A DNA stretch of 64,000 nt from Saccharibacillus kuerlensis DSM 22868 (GCF_000378145.1 NZ_KB899281.1:124001-188000); one strand, 5' to 3'; counted from the stretch's first letter, positions 32,387 to 41,651 are shown. Made by a program: numbers and translations. Notes: generated by a model not told the origin, from the letters alone.

Positions 32387-33271
32387 ATGAAATTTGCGAA
32401 TATCGAACGAAAAGGTACAGCTGAAATTGGAATTGTATCGGACAACGGTCTGATTCCACTTGCGGCTCTTGGTCCTTGGCTGGACGGCTGGACATTTCCA
32501 CCGGCTACGACGGACGAACTGATCCGATCCCCGGAAAAGATCGAACAAATTCGTTCCGCCTGGGAGCGCAGTGCGTCCGAACGGTCGAAGTTTGCGATTG
32601 CCGATGAAGAAATTCGATTTTTGCCTGCTGTATGGAACCCGGGCAAACTGATCTGTGTCGGGTTGAATTATAAGCGCCATGCGGAAGAGACGGGAATGGC
32701 GCTTCCGGACAAGCCGGTCATTTTTAGTAAATTTTCCGATTCGGTAATCGCTCACGGCAAAGAGATTCCGTATCCGACCGAGACGGAGCAGCTCGACTAT
32801 GAAGCTGAGCTAGCGATCGTGATCGGACGTACGGTGTCGAATATAGAAGAGGAAGAGGCATTGGACTATGTGTTCGGCTACTGCTGTGCAAACGATGTCT
32901 CCGCTCGCGATCTGCAGATGCAGTCGGGTCAATGGCTGCTCGGTAAAACGGGTGAAGGATTTGCTCCATTGGGCCCGTTTATCGCGACTGCGGATGAAGT
33001 TGCCGATCCGAATGCTCTGTCAATCGGGACACGGGTGAACGGCGAAATTGTCCAGCATTCGAACACATCAGACATGATCTTTTCCTGCAGACAGCTGATC
33101 GCATTCTTGTCCCGGCATATGACGCTTCGTCCGGGAGACGTTATTTTGACCGGAACGCCGGAAGGAGTCATTCTCGGTAGGCCGGAAGAGGAACGTGTCT
33201 GGCTGAAGCGCGGCGACGAAGTGACTATTGCAATTGAAGGCCTGGGCGAGCTGACCAACAGAATCGGGTGA
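32387..33271 (+). CDS. Fumarylacetoacetate hydrolase (FAH) family protein
   Basis: 294 aa. N-terminal small domain (KFANIERKGTAEIGIVSDNGLIPL), then the FAH catalytic fold: NPGKLICVGLNYKRHAEETG with the His, PVIFSKFSDSVIAHG, YPTETEQLDYEAELAIVIGR with the two metal Glu residues, CCANDVSARDLQ with the metal Asp, and GDVILTGTPEGV. Members hydrolyse or isomerise diketo acids, or act as acylpyruvate hydrolases or oxaloacetate decarboxylases; the precise substrate is unknown. GAAGGAGG lies nine bases before the ATG. Single gene between the small SOS gene and the ABC-F gene. Confidence 0.92.
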   Translation: MKFANIERKGTAEIGIVSDNGLIPLAALGPWLDGWTFPPATTDELIRSPEKIEQIRSAWERSASERSKFAIADEEIRFLPAVWNPGKLICVGLNYKRHAEETGMALPDKPVIFSKFSDSVIAHGKEIPYPTETEQLDYEAELAIVIGRTVSNIEEEEALDYVFGYCCANDVSARDLQMQSGQWLLGKTGEGFAPLGPFIATADEVADPNALSIGTRVNGEIVQHSNTSDMIFSCRQLIAFLSRHMTLRPGDVILTGTPEGVILGRPEEERVWLKRGDEVTIAIEGLGELTNRIG

Positions 33272-33432
33272 GGGAAGGACCAGTGCGGACGGCATCAATC
33301 TAACCCTTATCATTCCCTGGTCGCATTTCTTGATCGCTGGGGAAGAGGATGGCGACTTTATTGTACTGCATACTGCTGGAAGTTTTGATTCTCGAGAATT
33401 TGAATATGCTGCCGAATAAGATGAAAGTATAC

Positions 33433-33457
33433 AAAAAGGCTCCCGCTTGGGAGCCTT
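33433..33457 (-). terminator. Terminator of the ABC-F gene
   Basis: On the minus strand AAGGCTCCC and GGGAGCCTT (9-bp stem) are followed by TTTTTGT, 57 bases after the ABC-F stop. Confidence 0.88.
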
Positions 33458-33513
33458 CGTCTGTCTACGTCTGTACACAGGGTTTGTACACAGCTTCTTC
33501 ATTCCGTTCGAAA

Positions 33514-35070
33514 TTAGAATACTTTGGTCGTCCAAGATTCGCAGTTCCATGTCTCCGTAACGATATCGCGGTAGAAATCCGGTTCGTGGGAGATCATAAG
33601 AATGGTGCCTTTGTATGCCTGCAGGGCACGTTTCAGCTCATCTTTGGCATCGACGTCCAAGTGGTTCGTCGGCTCGTCGAGTACAAGAATGTTCGTTTCG
33701 CGGTTAATCAGCTTGCACAGACGGACTTTGGCTTTCTCGCCGCCGCTGAGAACGGTAACTTTGCTTTCGATATGCTTGGTCGTCAGGCCGCACTTGGCCA
33801 ATGCCGCACGCACTTCGAACTGGCTGAGCGAAGGGAACTCATTCCAGATCTCTTCGATACAGGTGTTCGAACCATCGCCTTTCATCTCCTGTTCGAAGTA
33901 GCCGATCTGCTGATGCTCACCGCGTTCGACGGTGCCGGACAGAGCCGGGATTTCGCCGAGAATGCTGCGCAGCAGCGTCGTCTTACCGATACCGTTGGCG
34001 CCGACGAGGGCGATCTTCTGACCGCGTTCCATCTTCAGATCAAGCGGACGGGACAATGGTTCATTATAACCGATCACCAGATCTTTCGTTTCGAAGATCA
34101 ATTTGCCGGCCGTACGGCCGACTTTAAAGTTGAACTGCGGCTTTGGCCGCTCCTGCGCCAACTCGATCACGTCCATCTTGTCGAGCTTCTTCTGACGGGA
34201 CATCGCCATGTTGCGGGTTGCTACGCTTGCTTTGTTGCGGGCAACAAAGTCTTTGAGCTGCGAGATCTCCTGCTGCTGGCGCTTGAACGCAGATTCCAAC
34301 TGCTGCTTTTTCATCGCATAGACTTCCTGGAAGTAGTGGTAGTCGCCGACATAGCGGTTGAGCTCCTGGTTTTCCATATGATAAATGATATTAACAACGC
34401 TGTTCAGGAACGGAATATCGTGCGAAATCAAGATAAACGCATTTTCATATTCCTGCAGATAGCGGGTCAGCCAGTTAATATGCACTTCGTCCAAATAGTT
34501 GGTCGGCTCGTCGAGAAGCAGGATATCTGGCTTTTCGAGCAGCAGTTTGGTCAGCAGAACTTTGGTGCGCTGTCCGCCGGACAGATCATTAACGTCTTTA
34601 TCCAGGCCGACATCGGTAAGACCCAGTCCGCGCGCCGTTTCGTCGATCTTGGCGTCAATCAGGTAAAAGTCCTGCGCAGTCAGTGTATCTTGAATTGTGC
34701 CGACCTGCTCCAGCAGTTCTTCAAGCTCTTCCGGAGTAACGTCGCCCATGCGTCCGTACATGTCGTTCATTTCCTGCTCCATATCCAGCAGGTATTGGAA
34801 CGCGCTTTTGAGTACGTCGCGAATCGTCATGCCTTTCTCCAGCACCGCATGCTGATCGAGATAGCCGACGCGGACTCTCTTGGACCATTCCACTTTGCCT
34901 TCATCCGGCTGCAGCTTGCCTGTCACGATATTCATAAACGTCGATTTGCCTTCGCCGTTGGCGCCAATCAGACCGATATGCTCGCCCTTGAGCAGGCGGA
35001 AAGAAACATCTTTAAAAATAGCACGGTCGCCGAAGCCGTGGCTGAGTCGTTCTACATTTAGTATACTCAT
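33514..35070 (-). CDS. ABC-F family ATPase, YfmM-like
   Basis: 518 aa, two ABC domains and no membrane part. Walker A motifs GANGEGKST and GANGIGKTT, signatures LSGGQRTKV and LSGGEKAKV, Walker B LLLDEPTNYLD and LVLDEPTNHLD, and between them the charged linker (P-site tRNA interaction motif) around FKRQQQEISQLKDFVARNKA. C-terminus WNCESWTTKVF. This closely follows what I recall of B. subtilis YfmM. ABC-F proteins bind the ribosomal E site and rescue stalled ribosomes or protect from antibiotics; the housekeeping-like YfmM type is not a known resistance factor. Ribosome site AAAAAGGTG lies about 12 bases upstream. Confidence 0.94.
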   Translation of the reverse strand: MSILNVERLSHGFGDRAIFKDVSFRLLKGEHIGLIGANGEGKSTFMNIVTGKLQPDEGKVEWSKRVRVGYLDQHAVLEKGMTIRDVLKSAFQYLLDMEQEMNDMYGRMGDVTPEELEELLEQVGTIQDTLTAQDFYLIDAKIDETARGLGLTDVGLDKDVNDLSGGQRTKVLLTKLLLEKPDILLLDEPTNYLDEVHINWLTRYLQEYENAFILISHDIPFLNSVVNIIYHMENQELNRYVGDYHYFQEVYAMKKQQLESAFKRQQQEISQLKDFVARNKASVATRNMAMSRQKKLDKMDVIELAQERPKPQFNFKVGRTAGKLIFETKDLVIGYNEPLSRPLDLKMERGQKIALVGANGIGKTTLLRSILGEIPALSGTVERGEHQQIGYFEQEMKGDGSNTCIEEIWNEFPSLSQFEVRAALAKCGLTTKHIESKVTVLSGGEKAKVRLCKLINRETNILVLDEPTNHLDVDAKDELKRALQAYKGTILMISHEPDFYRDIVTETWNCESWTTKVF

Positions 35071-35167
35071 TAATGAAAGACACCTTTTTCTGTTAGATTT
35101 CGATTAAACTTTTTCCGTTTCATTATAAAAGGTAACGGCGCACAACTCAATGGAAAGGTGGAAACTC

Positions 35168-35395
35168 ATGAAAATCAAATTTTGCGAAAAAAATTTGGAC
35201 CGCTTTTCGAAGCCGGTTTACAAAGCGCTGAAAGGCGAATATGACGATATCAAAGTCAAAAAAGAATCGTGTCTGAAGGAGTGCCGGCTTTGTCGGAGCG
35301 ACCCGTTCGCTATCGTCAAAGGCGAAATCGTACAGGCGGAGACGCCAAAGAAGCTTCTAAAGAAGCTGGAGAAGCGAATCAAGAAAGAAGCATAA
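35168..35395 (+). CDS. DUF1450 family protein, YuzB-like
   Basis: 75 aa. Four clustered residues KESCLKECRLCRSDPFAIVKGE form the Cys-rich centre seen in DUF1450/YuzB proteins, which have a thioredoxin-like [2Fe-2S] ferredoxin-type appearance; YuzB function is not established. I chose the ATG at 35168, with AAAGGTGG six bases upstream, over one six codons earlier. Divergent from the ABC-F gene, ended by the hairpin at 35426-35461. Confidence 0.85.
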   Translation: MKIKFCEKNLDRFSKPVYKALKGEYDDIKVKKESCLKECRLCRSDPFAIVKGEIVQAETPKKLLKKLEKRIKKEA

Positions 35396-35425
35396 TTAAC
35401 ACATTAGCCAAGTGCCAATAAACAG

Positions 35426-35461
35426 GCCGTACCCCGCTATGCTGCAGAGGTACGGCTTTTT
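35426..35461. terminator. Terminator between the DUF1450 gene and msrAB
   Basis: GCCGTACC (35426-35433) and GGTACGGC (35449-35456) form an 8-bp stem with T-run on the plus strand. The minus-strand side has only a short T-stretch but is the only hairpin after msrAB. Confidence 0.8.
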
Positions 35462-35478
35462 ACTGTGTTTTCCTACAC

Positions 35479-36714
35479 TTATTTCGCTACGCTGATCAAA
35501 TACCCGTATCCCTGAGTATTCATATCGGCCAGCGGCACGAACTTAATCGAAGCGCTGTTGATACAGTAGCGCTTGCCGCCCCGATCCTCTGGACCGTCGT
35601 CAAATACGTGACCGAGGTGAATATCGCCGGAACGGCTTCGCACCTCAGTACGAACCATGTTATAGGCGGTATCCTCTTCGTAAGTTACGACTTCCGGTAC
35701 AATTGGTTTGACGAAGCTCGGCCATCCGCATTGGGAGTCGTATTTGTCTTCGCTGGCGAAAAGAGGCTCGCCGGTGGAGACGTCGACGTAGATGCCTTTT
35801 TCATACGTATCCCAATATTCATTGGAATAAGGGTGTTCGGTGTCCTGTTCGACGGCAACTTTGTATTGGATGTCGGTCAGCAGGCTTTTCAATTCTTCCG
35901 CGCTGCGCTTTGGATAATCGGACGGATCGATCACGATCTGACCTGCGGCTTTGGTTGCGGCAGCGGACTTCGTGCCTGTAGAAGTAACGCCGGCAGCCGA
36001 AGTGCTGTCGTCCGATCCTGCCGCAGCGCCTTCAGCCGGAACTTCTTGTTCAGTCAGAATATTCATATCGATATGACAGTAACCGTTCGGATTTTTCTCC
36101 AAATAATCTTGATGATACTCTTCTGCCAGATAAAAGTTTTCAAGCGGCAGTACTTCAGTCACGATGTCTTTGTTATATCTTTTCTGTTCCTTGGCAATAA
36201 CGGATTCGATAACTGATTTCTCACTGTCATCTGTGTAATATACACCGGAACGATATTGGATGCCGCGGTCGTTGCCCTGCTGATTGACGCTCGTCGGATC
36301 GATAACTTTAAAAAATTGGGTCAGCAGCTCATCGAGAGCAATGCGCTCCGGATCGTAAGTCACTTCGACCGTTTCCGCGAAACCGCGGTTTCCTTTGATG
36401 ACTTCTTCGTAAGAAGGATTCTCTCCTGTACCGTTGGCATAGCCAGATACAGCATCCTGTACGCCGTAGATACGGGCCATGTAAGCCTCGACGCCCCAGA
36501 AGCATCCGCCGGCCAGATATATCTTTTTGAGATCGGATTTGGAATAGTCGACATCGGCGTTAGGGTTGGGAATGCTGGCGGCCGTGACGTTTCCGTAAGA
36601 AGATTCGGAACCGTTCATGGCAAGCCCCGCTGGCGAACAGGCCGATACCAGCAGGGCAAGCAGCATCAACGAAATCAGAGACAGCAATGCGGCCGGCCGG
36701 GTTCTTTTTTTCAT
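35479..36714 (-). CDS. msrAB: Exported bifunctional methionine sulfoxide reductase MsrA-MsrB (lipoprotein)
   Basis: 411 aa. Lipoprotein signal with lipobox VSAC (Cys26), a short linker, the MsrA domain starting [19 protein letters not shown] with nucleophile Cys71, a Ser/Ala/Thr-rich linker around residues 235-265, and the MsrB domain with SQCGWPSF and catalytic Cys384 in [11 protein letters not shown]. MsrA reduces Met-S-sulfoxide, MsrB Met-R-sulfoxide, so both epimers are repaired outside the membrane. ATG at 36714 has AAGGAGG eight bases upstream; the TTG two codons earlier is too close. Third gene of the ccdA-tlpA-msrAB set, which supplies electrons across the membrane. The MsrB lacks the CxxC zinc pairs. 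Confidence 0.95.
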   Translation of the reverse strand: MKKRTRPAALLSLISLMLLALLVSACSPAGLAMNGSESSYGNVTAASIPNPNADVDYSKSDLKKIYLAGGCFWGVEAYMARIYGVQDAVSGYANGTGENPSYEEVIKGNRGFAETVEVTYDPERIALDELLTQFFKVIDPTSVNQQGNDRGIQYRSGVYYTDDSEKSVIESVIAKEQKRYNKDIVTEVLPLENFYLAEEYHQDYLEKNPNGYCHIDMNILTEQEVPAEGAAAGSDDSTSAAGVTSTGTKSAAATKAAGQIVIDPSDYPKRSAEELKSLLTDIQYKVAVEQDTEHPYSNEYWDTYEKGIYVDVSTGEPLFASEDKYDSQCGWPSFVKPIVPEVVTYEEDTAYNMVRTEVRSRSGDIHLGHVFDDGPEDRGGKRYCINSASIKFVPLADMNTQGYGYLISVAK

Positions 36715-36759
36715 ACGCAAATCCTCCTTGGTTCGTATTGTATATTTCTATAAGCAGAC

Positions 36760-37296
36760 TTAAGGAATGTCGTTAAAATTCGTTGCAATTACGTCATTGG
36801 TATTATGTCCCGGAACCGTCTTCGCTAGATTGCCTGCCGAATCGATGTAGAATGAAGTCGGGTAGGCACGGACACCGAACTGCTGCGCATATTTGCCGTC
36901 TTGATCCAGCAGTACAGTCGTATTTTCCTCACCCAGTCCTTCAAACCATTTCTTGAAGTCGGCTTCCGATTTTTCGCCTTTGAAGTTCGGAGCCACAATA
37001 CTAATAACTTTGTAATCGTTGTCCTGACCCGCGAGTGTATTCAGTTCGTCCATGCCGGCAAGGCAGATGGAGCACCAGGATGCCCAATATTTCACATAAA
37101 CTTTTTCTCCCTTGAAATCGGCCAATTTAACTTCGCTGCCGTTCAAGTCTTTCAGAGCAAACTGCGGGGCCGGATTGACGCTTGCCGTACCGCCGGAAGC
37201 GGAAGTCGACGAGCCATTTTGTCCGCAGGCGGACAGCAGCAGAACCGCAGAGAGAATCATAATGAAGGAAAGGTATTTCTTTTTTGCACGATGCAA
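36760..37296 (-). CDS. TlpA-type extracytoplasmic thioredoxin (lipoprotein)
   Basis: 178 aa from the TTG start. Lipobox LLSAC (Cys24), a Gly/Ser-rich linker, then a TlpA/AhpC-TSA fold with WASWCSICLAG, i.e. a CSIC redox pair (Cys75, Cys78), and the cis-Pro region YPTSFYID. It should receive electrons from CcdA and pass them to MsrAB. AAAGGAG is immediately before an in-frame ATG (37305), which is too close, so the TTG three codons on is the more likely start. 45 bases upstream of msrAB on the same strand. Confidence 0.93.
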   Translation of the reverse strand: MHRAKKKYLSFIMILSAVLLLSACGQNGSSTSASGGTASVNPAPQFALKDLNGSEVKLADFKGEKVYVKYWASWCSICLAGMDELNTLAGQDNDYKVISIVAPNFKGEKSEADFKKWFEGLGEENTTVLLDQDGKYAQQFGVRAYPTSFYIDSAGNLAKTVPGHNTNDVIATNFNDIP

Positions 37297-37391
37297 ATCG
37301 GTCATCTCCTTTTGTAAAACCCGAATATAAGACCTGAATGCAAAAGTCGAATATGAAAATTAAATATCAAACCTGAAGCATGAAGCAAAAA

Positions 37392-38126
37392 TCAAATCTG
37401 GAACGCTGCGGTAAGTACGGCCAAATTGTTGGTCATCAGCAGAATTCCCATTGCAATCAGAACGACGCCGGACACCACTTTGAGTTTGCCCATGTACTTG
37501 TACAGATTTTTGAGACGGCGCAGCAGGAAATCGGAAAATACAGCAAGCAGCAGAAACGGTACAGCCATTCCGACAGTGTAAATGAACATCATCCAGATAC
37601 CGTATCCGGCTGAGCCTCCTCCCGCAGCAACACCGAGCACAGCGGCAAGTACGGGGCCGATGCAGGGTGTCCAACCGAAGCTGAACGTAAAACCGAGCAG
37701 AAAAGCGCCAATCCAACCTTTTTGTTTGTGGGTATCAAACGTCAGGCGTTTTTCTTTTTGCATGAACATCAGGTTCAGCACGCCGGTCTGGTGAATACCG
37801 AACAGAATGACGACAGCGCCGCAGGCAATCATAAACCAAGAGCTGTTGATCACACCGCCTAATGCGCCTGCGCCGAAGCCCAAAAGTAAAAAGACGGTGG
37901 AGAGGCCCAAAATAAACATTAACGTACGGCCGATCAGCTTGGGATCGACTCGAAAGCGCGGCGGATTGACTGCAGCCGTGCCGCCTCCGGCAGCGTTTGC
38001 ACGTTCCGCTTCGGAACCGCCAAGAAAGGCAAAATATACGGGCAGCATAGGGAAGATGCAGGGCGAAAAGAAGGATAATACCCCCGCCGCAAGCACGCTT
38101 CCGACATATAGGGATTCAGCAGGCAA
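37392..38126 (-). CDS. ccdA: CcdA-type transmembrane thiol-disulfide electron carrier
   Basis: 244 aa, six to seven membrane helices. The two conserved cysteines are in LSFFSPCIFPMLPVYFAF and FGWTPCIGPVLA. It carries reducing power from cytosolic thioredoxin to extracytoplasmic thioredoxin-like proteins. The start is a TTG at 38126, nine bases after GGAGGT; the frame is open to 38291 but that part is not conserved-looking. First gene of the ccdA-tlpA-msrAB transcript. In Bacillus CcdA is better known for cytochrome c maturation; here the partners point to Msr recycling. Confidence 0.93.
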   Translation of the reverse strand: MPAESLYVGSVLAAGVLSFFSPCIFPMLPVYFAFLGGSEAERANAAGGGTAAVNPPRFRVDPKLIGRTLMFILGLSTVFLLLGFGAGALGGVINSSWFMIACGAVVILFGIHQTGVLNLMFMQKEKRLTFDTHKQKGWIGAFLLGFTFSFGWTPCIGPVLAAVLGVAAGGGSAGYGIWMMFIYTVGMAVPFLLLAVFSDFLLRRLKNLYKYMGKLKVVSGVVLIAMGILLMTNNLAVLTAAFQI

Positions 38127-38357
38127 AGAAGTGTCACCTCCAAAGATGAAAGAGTCCAAATTGTTTCTATATCTTATTGTACGCAAAAAGATCGGGGTTG
38201 GATTAGTTTTTCGAAATATTTTATTGGAAATATTAGGATTATTCTGAGTAGCTAGCTTGAAGAAACAGAATAAAGGGTTTTTTGGAGGCAAACGTCGAAA
38301 AGGATTGCAGTAGGTGAAAAAATATGTAACTTTATAAGGAGATTAGGAGGGATGCCC

Positions 38358-40916
38358 GTGTCCAGAAGCTGGTTCAATCGGCTGACGTTCTCGTATCTGC
38401 CCATTCTCATTATCGTGCCGGCTATCCTGATGCTGCTGTTTTTTATCGGATCGGCCGAGTTGTCGAAGAGGGAAACGGCTAGAGCCAACGAAGTGTTTTC
38501 GCGTCAGGCGGTGCAGTCGCTCGATTATTCGTTTCGTTCGATCGGCGAAATGATGAACCGCGAAATTCTGTCGGGTGAATTCTATCCGTTTTTCTCTGCC
38601 TCAGAGAATCCTTACCTTGCCGCAAACGAAGCCTCGACGCGGTTAGCAAGGCTCAAATTAAGCAATCCGCTGATCGACTCACTTTATGTCTATCGTCTGT
38701 CTGACGGAACAGTGCTCAGTCATTTGTCGATTGGGCAGTTGGAAGAGTTCACTGATCAAAGGTTTATCGAGAACATGATGGAAGGACCGCTGCCGACAGG
38801 TTGGTCGGAGCCGAGAGAAATTTCGGGGCTCGGCGAGCAGCCGAGAACGGTAGTAACGCTGACCAGGGGAATTCCGCTGCTGACGGGAGAACGGGGTCTT
38901 ATGGTCGTCAACGTATCGCTTGATTCGGTGCGGGAACTGCTGCGGGAAATGATCGGAACGGAAACGAGTTTTATCCACCTGTATTCAGCGGAAGGGGTAT
39001 TGATGCTTGGAACCGAAGCGGCTCTGCCAGCGGCAGATGTCGAACAGCTCCAGAGCGAAGAATCGCGAACGTCTGCGGATGTGAACAAAGAGCTGTCTGC
39101 GGTGACATCCACTTATACAGGCTGGGAAATTCGCAGCGGAATAATTGGCGATTCGCTGTCGCGCATCTTAACGAGTATTTGGTACATATGGCTTGGCGCA
39201 GCGGTTTTGATCGTTGCCCTGGGGATCGGCTGGGCTGCACATGTGTCCCGGCGCAATTATGAGCCGGTCGTTCGTCTGCTGCAGCGGTTGGATGCGCTCC
39301 CTCCGGGAACGGTCGAGGCAGCTGCGGCATTGAGCGAAGCAGCGGAGCGCAGTAGAACGTCCGTATCGGAGTCAGGAAGGGAAGAGCACTCCGATGGAGG
39401 CCGCGACGATGAGTCGGCGGAGAGGGGAGAACGCAGGCGCCGCCGCGACCAGGGTTTGGATGAATTCGAGCGGATTGAATCAACGCTCAGCGCAATGATC
39501 GCAAGAGCTGAAGCGGATCGCCGGCGGCAGCAGGAAGACATTGTGTACCGGCGGCGCGAATTTTTCCGCGAACTGCTGGAAGGCTCGCGGGTCTTAAACG
39601 CAGGAGAATGGGAATTGGAGACGCACAGACTGGAAGCGGAACCTATCCGAGAAGAAGAAAGTCACGGATCGGATCAGCCAAGCAGCGAAGGATTCGGCCG
39701 GGCGGTTGTCGGCCTGCTGGAGATTGATCGACCCGACGACTTCAATCGTACATATTCGGAGCGAAGTCGAGAACTGCTGCGTTATGCGCTTGCCAGCGCC
39801 GCCGGTGAACTGGCAGCGGAACGTGGTGCAATGCTGTGGGCGGAATGGCTGCCCGGAGGGCGGTTGGGTATGCTGCTGCGCTTCAAGGAGAGCAAGGACG
39901 TTCGACAAACACCTTTTGACGAAAAAGAAGGGCAAAGCGAAGTGTCGGATCATGCGGCCGCATCGGATGTGAAGCCGGCTGTTGATACGGTGGAAGAAAT
40001 TTCTGCAGCTCCTGCCGCCGTCATCGACTCGGTATCGGCCGCATCCATGATCGCGGGTGAACTGGTCGCCTGGGTCGCCGCACATCTGAAATGTACGGTA
40101 ACTGTGGCACTTGGAGAAGAACTTGCCGCGCCTGAAGATATTGCACGCGGATTTCGCGAAGCGTCCGAAGCAATGGGTTACAGATCTTCGCTCGGAGGAG
40201 CGAGGGTTATTGCCCGGCGTGATCTGCACCGGGGCGCGGCTGCCGAATTGTATGGTGTGCTGCGTACCATTCGGGAGCTGGCGTTAGCTTATCGGCTGGG
40301 AGAACCCGAGTGGAAAGAGCGGCTTGACGAGCTGCTCGGCGAATTAAGAGCCGCACTGCTGCCCAAAGACGATTTGTCAGGGCTGATGAATGTATTGGCT
40401 TACCAACTGTTGAGGGAAATGATGGAACTGCCGGGCGAGGCGAAAGAATTGTGGCGCAGCGAAGCCGCTCCTCAGTTAAGCGCGGCACTTGAACGGTTCG
40501 ATACGCTGGACGAGCTTGAAGCATCGGTCCGCAGTCTGCTGGACAAATATGCCGTCCGGCTTAAGCTGCTTAGAGAAAGCCGCAGCAGCCATGTGACTCT
40601 CCAAGAAGTACGGGCCTTTATTGATGCCAATTACAGCGACCCAAATCTGTCATTGTCATTGATCGCCGAGCGGTTCGGCCTCAGTTCCAGTTATCTGAGC
40701 CGGCTGTTCAAGGATGCTTTCGGAGAAAATTTCGTCGACTATCTGGCAGGCGTACGTGTCGATGCCGCTAAGCAGCTGCTTAAAGAGACGGATCAGCCTA
40801 TTCAGGACATCGCAACCCGCGTGGGCTATGCCAATTATATGTCGTTTAGCCGGGCATTCAAGAAAATAGCTTCGACGACACCCGGCGAATATCGCAGCCG
40901 AAGCCGCATAGAATAA
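38358..40916 (+). CDS. Membrane-spanning AraC-family regulator
   Basis: 852 aa. A membrane helix at about residues 12-36 (YLPILIIVPAILMLLFFIG), an extracytoplasmic sensor region to about 270, a second helix (IWYIWLGAAVLIVALGIGWAA), a charged linker full of Arg, Glu, Asp and Ser (about residues 320-380) with a coiled-coil-like stretch, a middle cytosolic domain and a C-terminal AraC helix-turn-helix pair (VRAFIDANYSDPNLSLSLIAERFGLSSSYLSRLFKDAFG, later IQDIATRVGYANYMSFSRAFKK). This class (YesN-like one-piece sensors) in paenibacilli normally controls the adjacent LplABC-type importer. GTG at 38358 has GGAGGG six bases upstream; an ATG two codons earlier touches the ribosome site. Confidence 0.9.
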   Translation: MSRSWFNRLTFSYLPILIIVPAILMLLFFIGSAELSKRETARANEVFSRQAVQSLDYSFRSIGEMMNREILSGEFYPFFSASENPYLAANEASTRLARLKLSNPLIDSLYVYRLSDGTVLSHLSIGQLEEFTDQRFIENMMEGPLPTGWSEPREISGLGEQPRTVVTLTRGIPLLTGERGLMVVNVSLDSVRELLREMIGTETSFIHLYSAEGVLMLGTEAALPAADVEQLQSEESRTSADVNKELSAVTSTYTGWEIRSGIIGDSLSRILTSIWYIWLGAAVLIVALGIGWAAHVSRRNYEPVVRLLQRLDALPPGTVEAAAALSEAAERSRTSVSESGREEHSDGGRDDESAERGERRRRRDQGLDEFERIESTLSAMIARAEADRRRQQEDIVYRRREFFRELLEGSRVLNAGEWELETHRLEAEPIREEESHGSDQPSSEGFGRAVVGLLEIDRPDDFNRTYSERSRELLRYALASAAGELAAERGAMLWAEWLPGGRLGMLLRFKESKDVRQTPFDEKEGQSEVSDHAAASDVKPAVDTVEEISAAPAAVIDSVSAASMIAGELVAWVAAHLKCTVTVALGEELAAPEDIARGFREASEAMGYRSSLGGARVIARRDLHRGAAAELYGVLRTIRELALAYRLGEPEWKERLDELLGELRAALLPKDDLSGLMNVLAYQLLREMMELPGEAKELWRSEAAPQLSAALERFDTLDELEASVRSLLDKYAVRLKLLRESRSSHVTLQEVRAFIDANYSDPNLSLSLIAERFGLSSSYLSRLFKDAFGENFVDYLAGVRVDAAKQLLKETDQPIQDIATRVGYANYMSFSRAFKKIASTTPGEYRSRSRIE

Positions 40917-41019
40917 TTTAGGTATGAAAAGAAGTGAAGGCAAAGAGCCGAAGAGTGGGTAATACCTAAGAGAGAAGCTAAGCAGCAAACTTATTCAGAG
41001 AACGAGAGGAGCAATAACA

Positions 41020-41325
41020 ATGGCAGATACGGAAAAAAGTACAATTATTATTGGAGCAGTTGCAGGAGCACTGATTGGAGCGGGTCTAGCTGTGCTGGTC
41101 GCTGCACAAGAAGGGGCTTCCCTGCGCGAGAAATTTATGAATACGGTTGACCTGCTCAAAGATCAGGGTCAGACGCTTCGTGAACGCAGTGGAGACCTTC
41201 AGGAGAAAGGTCAAGAAATTAAAGGCCTGCTTCAAGAGTCGGCGGAAGTTGCACGCGAGTTTAAGGAAGAAGCGACTTCTGCAGCTTCCGAGATCAAGAG
41301 CGAAGTACAAGGGTTCAAATCTTAA
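41020..41325 (+). CDS. YtxH-family stress protein
   Basis: 101 aa. One N-terminal glycine-zipper hydrophobic segment (IIIGAVAGALIGAGLAVLVAA) followed by a long amphipathic helical tail rich in Lys, Glu and Ala. This is the YtxH/gas-vesicle-GvpP-like type of Bacillus general stress proteins, whose molecular role is unknown. GAGAGGAG lies ten bases before the ATG. It is separated from the polysaccharide operon by a terminator and its own transcript is short. Confidence 0.85.
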   Translation: MADTEKSTIIIGAVAGALIGAGLAVLVAAQEGASLREKFMNTVDLLKDQGQTLRERSGDLQEKGQEIKGLLQESAEVAREFKEEATSAASEIKSEVQGFKS

Positions 41326-41359
41326 AAACGTTCTGTCTTTATCTGGAGACTGAATTAAA

Positions 41360-41404
41360 AAAGCTGTCCGTAAAGATGCGCAAGCATCGCGGGCAGCTTT
41401 TTTT
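41360..41404 (+). terminator. Terminator after the YtxH gene
   Basis: AAAGCTGTCCG (41360-41370) and CGGGCAGCTTT (41390-41400) arms with one G-U pair and an inner GATGC/GCATC stem, then a 7-T run. Confidence 0.9.
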
Positions 41405-41593
41405 ATGGAAGTGAATGTGCAGCAGCCTCGCAGCAAATTTCGAAACCCCGTCAAAAAACGTGAACCCCTTACCGTTACTGGCTTTCTGACTGCTTTTTCC
41501 CTCCTGTACAACCCCAATCACAAAAAACGTTAGGCTCTCGAAACCTGACAATTGCCGAATTTCTTCGCCTTCGGTACAGTGAGGGTGCAGCAA

Positions 41594-41651
41594 CGAGGAA
41601 GCGCTTTCTTTTACGGCAGATTATTCCGATTGCGGAGGAGGCGCTTCCTCG
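41594..41651. repeat. 11-bp inverted repeat in the operon leader
   Basis: CGAGGAAGCGC (41594-41604) and GCGCTTCCTCG (41641-41651) are perfect complements 36 bases apart. In RNA they would form a stem that encloses a GGAGGAGG stretch. Confidence 0.7.
41596..41609 (-). promoter_or_regulatory. cre-like site upstream of the acidic polysaccharide operon
   Basis: On the minus strand AGAAAGCGCTTCCT matches TGWAARCGYTWNCW at 13 of 14 positions; the plus strand matches at 12. It overlaps the left arm of the inverted repeat and predicts CcpA control of the importer operon. Confidence 0.5.

Noticed and set aside
33289-33418. Open stretch after the FAH gene reading like an acidic protein tail (FLIAGEEDGDFIVLHTAG)
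   Set aside because: No usable start codon or ribosome site and only about 45 codons; could be a gene remnant but cannot be supported.
33349-35061. 570-codon open frame on the plus strand
   Set aside because: It is antisense to the ABC-F gene, whose protein has all ABC motifs; the plus-strand translation has no recognisable domain and no ribosome site.
41406-41595. Possible coding remnant between the YtxH terminator and the operon leader
   Set aside because: Frames are short, without start signals and with no recognisable protein similarity.
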